From positions 1 through 59,160 of the forward strand of contig JAISGQ010000043.1 in NCBI GenBank assembly GCA_031262985.1: a stretch of 59,160 nt of DNA, written 5' to 3'. Positions 16,283-23,783 of this stretch are shown piece by piece. Position 1 is the first letter of the stretch; each line of letters begins with the position of its first letter. Under the pieces are notes generated by a model that did not search any database, was not told where the DNA came from, and saw only the letters and a list, made by a program, of their open reading frames with translations. Position numbers and translations under genes: made by a program. The DNA comes from Oscillospiraceae bacterium. Lineage in GTDB: Bacteria; Bacillota; Clostridia; Oscillospirales; Acutalibacteraceae.

Positions 16283-16477
16283 CTACTTTATGCTGTTCTC
16301 ATAGGACTGGATCATCTTTTTAACCATCTGTCCGCCAACTGAACCGGCCTGCTTAGATGTCAGATTACCGTTATAGCCCTGCTTAAGGTCTACGCCTACT
16401 TCTGTAGCTGCTTCCATCTTGAACTTATTAAGTGCATCTCTTGCCTCAGGTACGAGACTCTGCTTACTGTTAGCCAT
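16283..16477 (-). CDS. alpha/beta-type small acid-soluble spore protein
   Basis: This 64-residue DNA-binding protein of the dormant spore coats and protects spore DNA in the forespore core. The signature LTSKQAGSVGGQMVKKMI is clear near the C-terminus. The FKMEAATEVGV segment corresponds to the region cut by the germination protease, and NGNLTS precedes the signature. AAGGAG lies 12 nt upstream of the ATG. Expression in such genes is normally from sigma-G, but I could not identify a confident sigma-G promoter. The gene is strong evidence that the host can form endospores. Confidence 0.95.
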   Translation of the reverse strand: MANSKQSLVPEARDALNKFKMEAATEVGVDLKQGYNGNLTSKQAGSVGGQMVKKMIQSYENSIK

Positions 16478-16868
16478 TATAATACAACTCCTTGAAATTT
16501 TGAAATTTTATTTTTCAACTGCGTTTGCATTACTATTATGATGTTTAGCGAGATATTTATTACTTCCATTTTAAGGAATTATTAATACTGCTTCATTTCA
16601 AATTCAGGCAAACTGTAAAATGAATTGCCCAATCAAATAAAAAAGTTGATTAAAAGAGGTCGTCCAGTTAAACTTTAAGTTGCGAAACAAAAAATAGACC
16701 AGAGAAAACCAAAATAGACCAAGAGCAGTATAGTTCAAAAATCAGGAAATGGGAACAGATAACAGAAAAATTGAAAATTGCAAGATTATGCCGAAAGCTG
16801 TATTGACTTCATGCCGCTCTATCCATATAATGAAATACACAGGCAAGCAAAGGAAAGGGTTGTTTAAA
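16478..16868. other. intergenic region, no gene seen
   Basis: An AT-rich 391-bp gap between divergent genes. AAAATAGACC occurs twice, 20 bp apart (16691 and 16711), and could be an operator-like direct repeat. An open frame leading into the serine hydrolase gene from 16749 has no ribosome site and would bury the signal peptide, so I treat it as leader. Confidence 0.4.
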
Positions 16869-18395
16869 ATGAAAAAGAAGAAATTTTTATCCCTACTTCT
16901 GATATTTGCGGCGATATTTTTAGTTATAGTTATATCCGGTTTATCCGGCTACTTTTTCTCGGCTCCCCTTGAAAGCGCAGATGTGTCGGAGACAGAGGCA
17001 CAGCCCGCCTCTGAATCTCTTAACGTAACTACTACTGTGCCTACTACCACCACTACTGCCGTAACTACTGCCGCTCCTACTACTGCGGCTACTGCTGCTG
17101 CGGACAGGATAACCATCACCATAACAGGCGATATGATTAATGTCAGAAGCGGTGCAGATTCAAACTCCCCGAAAATCGGTTCTGCCTCAAAGGGAGAAGT
17201 TTTCGATTACCTGTCTCAGGCAACGGACGAACACGGAACACTTTGGTATGAAATTCAGTTTACCGGCAGTACTACGGGTTGGATTGCCGGCAAATACGGC
17301 AAGAAATCGGCGACCGATTCACCGAAATCGCCCAAGGCGACCGAACTGCCCTCCTCGCCGCAAAGCAACGTCAACCGTATTGCAAAAAAATACAACGCGG
17401 TAGGCTTGCAGGTTGCGGTTATAGATAACGGGAAGGTTACAGGTACATACAACTACGGCTACGCAACGAAGGATACAAAAAAGATGGCGACTGACATAAA
17501 GATTCGTATCGCGTCTATCTCAAAGGTAGCGGTTGCGGTTAACGCAATGAAGATGCAGGAGCAGGGCATTGTCGATATTAATACTCAAATCGGCGAGTAT
17601 TGGGGAGCAAAACTGCCGAAGTCGGTCACTCTCAAAAATCTGCTCACACATACATCTACGCTCAAGAGGCTCGGCTACATCGCCACCAAGGCGGACACCT
17701 TAAAACAGCTTAAAAGAGGTGCAAGCTACGGAAACAAAACTGTTGGCGCGTCCGATTCGTGGGCTTATAACAATTACGCTATAGGCGTCGCCGGCTCAAC
17801 ACTTGAGCTTGCGTCAAAACAGTCATTGGATTCTTTTGCAAAAACCAATGTGTTTACTCCTCTGGACATGGACGCGTCTTTTTGGCCGGGGGCTTTAAGC
17901 AAAACAAATAAGCTTGCCACTCTGTACGCTGCCAGCGGCAACGTCTCGAGAAGCGTATCATCCTCAAAGAGGATGACGGGAAGCTCCAAACCCGGAAGCA
18001 ATATCAATGCCTTTGCCGGTGGGCTTACCTGCAGCGCTGAGGACTTGGCTAAAATGGTGGCTATGCTCGCGAACAACGGCGAATATAACGGAGTGAGAGT
18101 TCTTACTCCCGCATCTGTCGCGGCACTCGAGGAGAAGTTTTTTGCAAAAACGGAAAACGGCGGCTCATTCATTCAGTGCCTCACTCTTCGCTATAAGGAT
18201 AATCTTTACGGAGAAAGCGAGCTTTACTACCACACAGGTCATGCTTTCGGTGTTCTCGCGCTTATGTCCTACAACCCTGCCACAGGCGACGGAGTGGTCG
18301 TCGTTTCAACAGGGGCGTCTATCAGGAGAGATTCTCAGGGAGTATACGCCGTGTGCAGTGAAATAACGGAATATATGTATAAGAACGTGATTTAA
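16869..18395 (+). CDS. exported SH3b + serine beta-lactamase-like hydrolase
   Basis: The 508-residue cell-surface protein has an N-terminal signal/anchor (MKKKKFLSLLLIFAAIFLVIV), a Thr/Pro/Ala-rich linker (about 50-78), one bacterial SH3 domain (about 80-140, TITGDMINVRSGADSNSPKIG) and a class C beta-lactamase/DD-peptidase-like domain. Active-site blocks are the SxxK motif SISK (Ser216, Lys219), YNNYA (YxN-type) and HTGHAFG (KTG-type, as HTG). It should act on peptidoglycan peptides or similar amides/esters outside the cell, with SH3b binding the wall. GGAAAGGG precedes the ATG. The next gene is a paralogue with two SH3 domains. Confidence 0.87.
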   Translation: MKKKKFLSLLLIFAAIFLVIVISGLSGYFFSAPLESADVSETEAQPASESLNVTTTVPTTTTTAVTTAAPTTAATAAADRITITITGDMINVRSGADSNSPKIGSASKGEVFDYLSQATDEHGTLWYEIQFTGSTTGWIAGKYGKKSATDSPKSPKATELPSSPQSNVNRIAKKYNAVGLQVAVIDNGKVTGTYNYGYATKDTKKMATDIKIRIASISKVAVAVNAMKMQEQGIVDINTQIGEYWGAKLPKSVTLKNLLTHTSTLKRLGYIATKADTLKQLKRGASYGNKTVGASDSWAYNNYAIGVAGSTLELASKQSLDSFAKTNVFTPLDMDASFWPGALSKTNKLATLYAASGNVSRSVSSSKRMTGSSKPGSNINAFAGGLTCSAEDLAKMVAMLANNGEYNGVRVLTPASVAALEEKFFAKTENGGSFIQCLTLRYKDNLYGESELYYHTGHAFGVLALMSYNPATGDGVVVVSTGASIRRDSQGVYAVCSEITEYMYKNVI

Positions 18396-18442
18396 ATGAT
18401 ATCGGCAAAAATGTAAAATATCCGTCTTTCGGCGAAATTTTT

Positions 18443-18485
18443 TATGCTGCCCTGCGCCTTATATGGTGTGGGGCAGTATATTTTT
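18443..18485 (+). terminator. terminator after the first serine hydrolase
   Basis: TATGCTGCCC and GGGGCAGTATA form a stem with an inner CGCC/GGTG stem, followed by TTTTT. Confidence 0.65.
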
Positions 18486-18508
18486 ACGCCATATATTTGA
18501 ATAAATAG

Positions 18509-18537
18509 TTGACTGTGTGATACATTTGTGATATTAT
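18509..18537 (+). promoter_or_regulatory. sigma-A-type promoter of the second serine hydrolase
   Basis: TTGACT (18509-18514), a 17-nt spacer and TATTAT (18532-18537) lie about 120 nt upstream of the ATG. Confidence 0.6.
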
Positions 18538-18656
18538 ATGACAATAATTGCGAATTGAATATATCTGATACTAATTCTCAATTTAAAACGGTATGAAAAC
18601 CAAGGAAACCGCTTTGACTTGTGCGGTTAGGAGAACAAAGGAAAGGGTTATCAAAA

Positions 18657-20459
18657 ATGAAATTCAAGAAAATCTTATCATTGCTGCTTGTATTTGCGGC
18701 TATGTTCTCAGTTGTGACTGTCGCCGCTCCCGCAAATTTTTCGGGAGCTGTAAACGTATCTGCGGCGGAGACTACCACGGAGACTACCATGGAGACTACT
18801 ACGGAATCGACTGCGGAGACTACCACGGGTTCGACTACAGAGACGACTACGGAGACGACTGCGGAAACTACTACAGAATCCACTACGGAGACTACAACCG
18901 CACCGACAACTTCCCCTACTGCAACGAAAAAGACAATCATCACTGTAACAGGCGGCACGGTCAATGTTCGAAGCGGCGCGGGTACAAGCTACTCAAAGGT
19001 CGGCTCAGCCGCAAAGGGCAAGACCTACACATATTTAAGTGAGGCTAAGGACAGCAAAGGCTGCGTTTGGTACAAGGTTCAGTTCACCTCAAGTAAAACG
19101 GGCTGGATTACAAGCCAGTACAGCAAGAAGTCTACCGTTGTAACGACACCAACTGTACCGCCTCCTGCCGAGGCGAAAAAGACAATCATCACTGTAACCG
19201 GCGGTACGGTCAATGTTCGAAGCGGAGCGGGTACAAGCTACTCAAAGGTCGGCTCAGCCGCAAAGGGGAAGACCTACACATATTTAAGCGAAGCTAAGGA
19301 CAGCAAAGGCAGAGTTTGGTACAAGGTTCAGTTTACCTCGAGTAAAACGGGCTGGATTACAAGCCAGTACAGCAAGAAGTCCACCGCTTCTACATCTTCT
19401 TCATCAAATTCAAGCTCCTCTCCGCAAAGCAATGTCAACAGTGTTGCGAAAAAATACGGTGCGGTAGGCATACAGGTGGCAGTTATAAATGACGGGAAGG
19501 TCACCAACACATACAACTACGGCTACGCAACTAAAAAAACAAAAAAGATGGCATCTGACACGAAAATTCGTGTCGCGTCTATCTCAAAGGTAGCCGTTGC
19601 GATTAACGCAATGAAGATGCAGGAGCAGGGCATTGTGGATATTAATGCCAAAATCGGCACGTATTGGGGGGCAACACTGCCAAAGTCGGTTACCCTCAAA
19701 AGTCTGCTCTCGCATACCTCTACACTGAAAAGCCTCGGTTACAGCAGTACTAAAGCAGGCACGCTCAAGCAGCTCAAAGCATCGGGGAATTACCGAAAAG
19801 GAACAGTCGGGTCATCCGGTATGTGGATGTATAACAATTACGCGGTAGGTGTAGCCGGCTCAACACTCGAGGTTGCGGCAAAAAAGACTTTGACCTCCTA
19901 CGCTAAAAGCAATGTATTTAACCCTCTCGGCATGGATGCGGCCTTTTCTCCGGGTGCTATCAGCGGAACAAGCAAGCTCGCCACTCTGTACTACAGCAGC
20001 GGCAAAGTTGCAAGAAGCGTATCCACCTCTAAGGGCAAGAAGGGCAGCTCCACCCCCGGAAACAACACCAGTGCCTTTGCGGGAGGACTTACCTGCAGTG
20101 CAGAGGACTTGGCTAAAATGGTTGCTATGCTCGCAAACGACGGGGAGTATAACGGTGTGAGGATTCTTACTCCTGAGTCTGTTGCTGTAATAGAAAAAAT
20201 GCTCTTTACAAAGAGTGCGAACGGCGGCTCATTCAGTCAGTGTATGCCGCTTCGCTACAAAGCCAATCTTTACGGAGAAAGCGAGCTATACTACCACACA
20301 GGCAACGCTTACGGGGTTCTCGCGCTTATGTCCTACAACCCCTCAACAGGCGACGGAGTTGTAGTCGTTACTACAGGTGCGTCTTCTAAGAGAGATTCTC
20401 AGGGAGTATACGCTGTGTGCAGCGAGATAACAAAATATATGTATAAGAACGTGATTTAG
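18657..20459 (+). CDS. exported double-SH3b serine beta-lactamase-like hydrolase (paralogue)
   Basis: The 600-residue paralogue of the preceding gene has a cleavable signal peptide ending near VNVSAAE and a Thr/Glu repeat linker built on ETTTETT units (about 40-85). Two almost identical SH3b domains (about 90-160 and 173-243) follow, joined by a Pro-rich hinge, then a Ser-rich linker and the beta-lactamase-like domain. SxxK is SISK with Ser308 and Lys311, and YNNYA and HTGNAYG follow. The role is probably wall peptide cleavage or sensing outside the cell. The two SH3 units are ~95% identical in DNA, so the second arose by recent duplication. GGAAAGGG precedes the ATG. A Val-rich open frame on the other strand is a shadow of the Thr linker. 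Confidence 0.87.
   Translation: MKFKKILSLLLVFAAMFSVVTVAAPANFSGAVNVSAAETTTETTMETTTESTAETTTGSTTETTTETTAETTTESTTETTTAPTTSPTATKKTIITVTGGTVNVRSGAGTSYSKVGSAAKGKTYTYLSEAKDSKGCVWYKVQFTSSKTGWITSQYSKKSTVVTTPTVPPPAEAKKTIITVTGGTVNVRSGAGTSYSKVGSAAKGKTYTYLSEAKDSKGRVWYKVQFTSSKTGWITSQYSKKSTASTSSSSNSSSSPQSNVNSVAKKYGAVGIQVAVINDGKVTNTYNYGYATKKTKKMASDTKIRVASISKVAVAINAMKMQEQGIVDINAKIGTYWGATLPKSVTLKSLLSHTSTLKSLGYSSTKAGTLKQLKASGNYRKGTVGSSGMWMYNNYAVGVAGSTLEVAAKKTLTSYAKSNVFNPLGMDAAFSPGAISGTSKLATLYYSSGKVARSVSTSKGKKGSSTPGNNTSAFAGGLTCSAEDLAKMVAMLANDGEYNGVRILTPESVAVIEKMLFTKSANGGSFSQCMPLRYKANLYGESELYYHTGNAYGVLALMSYNPSTGDGVVVVTTGASSKRDSQGVYAVCSEITKYMYKNVI
18926..19385 (+). repeat. tandem duplication of the SH3b-coding unit
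   Basis: Units at 18926-19136 and 19175-19385 are 211 bp each, offset by 249 bp. I count about a dozen mismatches by eye, mostly at third codon positions. Confidence 0.85.
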
Positions 20460-20480
20460 CTCCAATGATGAATGATGAAT

Positions 20481-20549
20481 TGATACAGCGCAAACAAATA
20501 ACTGCGGCACGGTGAAACCTGCCGCAGTTATTTGTTTTTCGCTGTATCA
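20481..20549. terminator. long hairpin terminator between convergent genes
   Basis: AAATAACTGCGGCA and TGCCGCAGTTATTT form a perfect 14-bp stem around CGGTGAAACC. The outer TGATACAGCG/CGCTGTATCA arms also pair. It overlaps the last codon of the leftward DUF4830 gene. Confidence 0.75.
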
Positions 20550-21140
20550 GTCCTCCTCGGGCTTCGCGTCCTCATTCTCGGGGATTTCCCCGTCGAGAAT
20601 ACGGTTTTGCTCCACCTCGGAGTTGGCGTTTGCCGACGCCTGCTTTATCATTTCTTCCGCGTATTTTTCGGGGTCAAACCCGTGCATGAATCCGTCCAGA
20701 GCGGTGGAGCATATATCTCCTCCCACGACCTTGCCGTCCTTGACGAGGAGGTTCGCCACTATGGTGTCGCTCACTCCGGGGTAGTTCGTGACGAGATATG
20801 TCCAGCGTTTGAGCCGCTCCCCTCTGTACCACTCGAGATTGAAGCCCTGCGCCTTTTGGATTTCATTGTACTCCTTGTATACGTCGTCGAAATTAACAGG
20901 CACGATTATCTCCTTGACCTCCAGCGGAGTGCTGTCGAAGTTCCACCCGAACTGCGTCAAGAACTTCGCCCGCTCATCCTCCGTGGAGGCAAGCACGCTG
21001 TAGCCGTCCTTCACCATTGCGGAGGTACGGGCTGCGCCTCTGGGCCACACGACGTAACACACGGCGGCGATGAACACGAGAATACCGACAGCGAGAATTA
21101 TAAGCTCCCGCTTTGATGTTTTTACAGACCATATGAACAT
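20547..21140 (-). CDS. DUF4830 domain protein, membrane-anchored
   Basis: The 197-residue protein has one N-terminal membrane span (about 10-33) and an outside DUF4830 domain. Family marks: FGWNFDSTPLEVKEIIVPVN, YNEIQKAQGFNLEWYRGERL, TNYPGVSDTIVANLLVKDGKVVGGDI and ALDGFMHGF. It has an acidic tail. The function is unknown. An upstream GTG (21149) is possible, but AAAGGGAG spaces better to the ATG at 21140. Confidence 0.75.
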   Translation of the reverse strand: MFIWSVKTSKRELIILAVGILVFIAAVCYVVWPRGAARTSAMVKDGYSVLASTEDERAKFLTQFGWNFDSTPLEVKEIIVPVNFDDVYKEYNEIQKAQGFNLEWYRGERLKRWTYLVTNYPGVSDTIVANLLVKDGKVVGGDICSTALDGFMHGFDPEKYAEEMIKQASANANSEVEQNRILDGEIPENEDAKPEED

Positions 21141-21254
21141 TAATTCCACTCCCTTTGCAGTTATAGCAGTTCCACTACACAGCTTGTTTTGTATATAGTT
21201 ATGCCGCCTCTCTGCCCGTTATGATTGTTTGTCTGATTTCTCCAAATAAAAAAC

Positions 21255-21291
21255 GCGGAGAGTACTTTCATACTGTGAAAGTACTCTCCGC
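21255..21291 (-). terminator. terminator region of the EF-G-like gene
   Basis: GCGGAGAGTACTTTCA and GTGAAAGTACTCTCCGC form a 15-16 bp stem with a TACT loop. It is leftward of the EF-G-like stop by about 135 nt, with TTTTTT beyond. Confidence 0.7.
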
Positions 21292-21319
21292 CGGTTATTA
21301 TAGTAATGTCAGTCTGTGC

Positions 21320-21394
21320 AGATTCTTGCCTGCGGAGGTTCTTGTCCGCGTAGGCTCTGCTTGCGTAGATTCTTGTCCGAGCAGGTTCTTCCCT
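21320..21394. repeat. degenerate 16-bp tandem repeat
   Basis: About five units of AGRTTCTTGYCYGCGN lie end to end, with loss of one base in the third unit. They sit between the EF-G-like stop codon and its terminator, so they would be in the 3' untranslated RNA. Confidence 0.55.
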
Positions 21395-21427
21395 TCCCTG
21401 CTCCGTCTCCTACTCAGCTTCTTTCTC

Positions 21428-23500
21428 CTACTCCGCGTCGCTCTCCGCCTTTGCTTCCTCTATGACCTTCTGCGCGACCATGGCAGGTGCATCCTCATAA
21501 CGCTCAAACTCGAGCGAGAAGTATCCTCTGCCCTGAGCACACTGGCGCATGAATGTGGCAAAGTCGCCCATCTCCGCCATAGGAACATTCGCCGAAAGCT
21601 CCTGCAAATCATCTGGAGCGGGATTCATTCCAAGAACGCGTCCTCTGCGCTTTGTGACCTCGCCCATAACGTCGCCGGTGTTCTCGTTGGGAACGTAGGC
21701 ACGCAGGATTCCTATAGGCTCAAGCAGTGTGGGCTTTGCCTTGGGTATACCGTCCTTGAAGGCGATGTACGCCGCTGTCTTAAACGCCATTTCGGAGGAG
21801 TCGACAGGGTGGTACGAGCCGTCATACAGCACGGCGCGAACGCCCACAACGGGGTATCCGGCAAGCACACCCTTGACCATGGAGTCGCGAAGTCCCTTTT
21901 CGACTGCGGGGAAGAAGTTCTTAGGCACTGAGCCGCCTACTACCTCCTCGGCGAACTCAAGTCCTTCCGACTCTGACGGCTCGAAGCGAACCCAGATGTC
22001 TCCGAACTGACCGTGACCGCCCGACTGCTTCTTATGTCTGCCCTGCACCGACACTGTCTGACGTATTGTCTCTCTGTACGGCACCTTGGGAATCTTGAGC
22101 TTTACGTCTACATTGAACTTGGTTTTGAGCTTTGATACGATAACGTCGATATGCTGGTCTCCCTGACCGCTTATAATCATCTGATGTGTTTCGTGGTTGG
22201 TGTAGAATGCGAAGGACGGGTCCTCCTCGGTCAATCTGATAAGTCCCTGAGCAATCTTGTCCTCCTCGCCCTTTGTCTTGGGGAGTACAGCCATGGAGAG
22301 TGAAGGAGCAACAAAATCAACGCCCTTGAACTTAACTACGCGCTTTTGACTGCAAATGGAGTCGCCCGTCAAAACGCCCGCGAGCTTAGTTACAGCACCT
22401 ATGTCGCCTGCGCCTATGTACGCGGTGTCCTCCTGCTTCTTTCCTCTTACTGTAATCGTCTTGCCTATCTTCTCCGGCTGACCTGTACGCTCATTGACAA
22501 CCTGTGAGTCGGAGGCGATTTTGCCTGCTACCACCTTGAAGAAGGAGAGCTTTCCGACAAACGGGTCGGCTACTGTCTTAAATACAAACGCAGCGGTAGG
22601 GTCGCTCTCGCTCACGTTTATCTCAATCTCATTGCCGTCCTTGTCAATTGCAATCTCCGGCTTTACCTCTGCGGGGGAGGGGACAAGCTTCTGCAAGCCG
22701 CTCATGAGAAGCTCCACAGCCGCGCCGTCTGCGGAAACGCCGCAGTATACGGGGGCTATAGCACCCGATTTTACTCCCGCTATCAGTCCGGTGGAGATTT
22801 CCTCCTCGGTAAACTCCTCGCCGGAGAAGAATTTTTCCATGTAGTCGTCGCTGGTTTCCGCGATAGCTTCGCTTATCGCCGCGTACAACTCCTCCATCTG
22901 TCCGCTCATCTCGGGCATGGGAATCTCGGTGAGCTTAGTTCCCGCGAAGGTGTACGCCTTTTTGCTTATCAGGTTGACGTAGCATTTTACCTTGTTTCCG
23001 TCCATAACCGGCACTACTACGGGGCAAACCGACGTGCCGAAGGACTCTTTAAGTCCGTCGAGAACCTTATAGAAGTTCGCACTCTCCGAATCAAGCTTGT
23101 TGACGAAGAAAATCTTCGACATACCGCTCTGGTTTGCAAATTTTACAGCCTTCTCAGCTCCTACGCTTATGCCCGACTTGCCGGAAACTACTATCAAAGC
23201 GCACTCGGCGGCTCTGTAGCCCTCACTCATTCCGCCTATATAATCGAGCTGTCCGGGTACATCTATAACATTGAGCTTGCAGCCCTTCCACTCAAACGGC
23301 GCGAATGCCGCCGATATGGAGCAAACTCTCTTAATCTCCTCAGGGTCAAAGTCACAGACTGTATTTCCGTCCGCAGTCTTACCTATTCTATCTGTAACTC
23401 CTGCGATAAAAAGCATAGTCTCACACAGGGATGTCTTTCCGGAATTACTGTGTCCGGAGACAACAATATTGCGAATGTTTTGCGCGGGATACTGTTTCAA
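21428..23500 (-). CDS. EF-G-like GTPase (EF-G paralogue)
   Basis: This 690-residue translational GTPase follows the EF-G domain order. G1 is GHSNSGKTS (16-24), G3 is DVPGQLDY and G4 is NKLD. Then come the domain II barrel, domain III, a domain IV region with GGHGQFGDIWVRFEPSE, and a C-terminal EPIGILRAYVPNENTGDVMG domain V. GHSNSGKT replaces the usual AHIDAGKT of housekeeping EF-G, which marks it as the FusA2-type paralogue of Clostridia. These have roles in ribosome recycling, drug protection or stress that differ by lineage. No rpsL/rpsG/tuf genes are adjacent, again unlike fusA. It is monocistronic, with a clear promoter. Confidence 0.88.
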   Translation of the reverse strand: MKQYPAQNIRNIVVSGHSNSGKTSLCETMLFIAGVTDRIGKTADGNTVCDFDPEEIKRVCSISAAFAPFEWKGCKLNVIDVPGQLDYIGGMSEGYRAAECALIVVSGKSGISVGAEKAVKFANQSGMSKIFFVNKLDSESANFYKVLDGLKESFGTSVCPVVVPVMDGNKVKCYVNLISKKAYTFAGTKLTEIPMPEMSGQMEELYAAISEAIAETSDDYMEKFFSGEEFTEEEISTGLIAGVKSGAIAPVYCGVSADGAAVELLMSGLQKLVPSPAEVKPEIAIDKDGNEIEINVSESDPTAAFVFKTVADPFVGKLSFFKVVAGKIASDSQVVNERTGQPEKIGKTITVRGKKQEDTAYIGAGDIGAVTKLAGVLTGDSICSQKRVVKFKGVDFVAPSLSMAVLPKTKGEEDKIAQGLIRLTEEDPSFAFYTNHETHQMIISGQGDQHIDVIVSKLKTKFNVDVKLKIPKVPYRETIRQTVSVQGRHKKQSGGHGQFGDIWVRFEPSESEGLEFAEEVVGGSVPKNFFPAVEKGLRDSMVKGVLAGYPVVGVRAVLYDGSYHPVDSSEMAFKTAAYIAFKDGIPKAKPTLLEPIGILRAYVPNENTGDVMGEVTKRRGRVLGMNPAPDDLQELSANVPMAEMGDFATFMRQCAQGRGYFSLEFERYEDAPAMVAQKVIEEAKAESDAE

Positions 23501-23614
23501 GGTTAAAAACCCCTTTCTTGTATTATCTCTACTGCCTAAGGAAATGAAGGTATATGTAGGTTAAACAGCCGCTCTGCAAACACTTTTACAAATTCATTTC
23601 ACTTATCTCAAATA

Positions 23615-23643
23615 ATTATATAGTATATATACAATTATTTCAA
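23615..23643 (-). promoter_or_regulatory. promoter of the EF-G-like gene
   Basis: On the minus strand TTGAAA (23643-23638), a 17-nt spacer and TATAAT (23620-23615) lie about 115 nt upstream of the start. Confidence 0.65.
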
Positions 23644-23664
23644 CATAATAATTGCCCAATTAAA

Positions 23665-23702
23665 AAAATATCCCTATTGAGTTAATTCAACAGGGATATT
23701 TT
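23665..23702 (-). terminator. terminator of the P-type-ATPase-like gene
   Basis: AAATATCCCT(A)TTGA and TTCAA(C)AGGGATATTT form a stem, with a T-run on the minus strand. It lies about 80 nt beyond the stop codon. Confidence 0.65.
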
Positions 23703-23783
23703 GTGCAATTTTCACAGTTTTTGGTTGGAGGTGGATAGGCGTGTTTTTTCCTATGGCAACGCCGAGTTTTGTGCGTCACAACC

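Noticed and set aside
18578-18964. Val-rich open frame (VVVSVVDS repeats) on the minus strand
   Set aside because: It is the mirror of the ACT/GAG repeats coding for the Thr/Glu linker of the second serine hydrolase.
20464-20480. ATGAATGATGAAT repeats as a functional element
   Set aside because: Short, low-complexity, also seen near 41035; most likely random or relics of common intergenic repeats.
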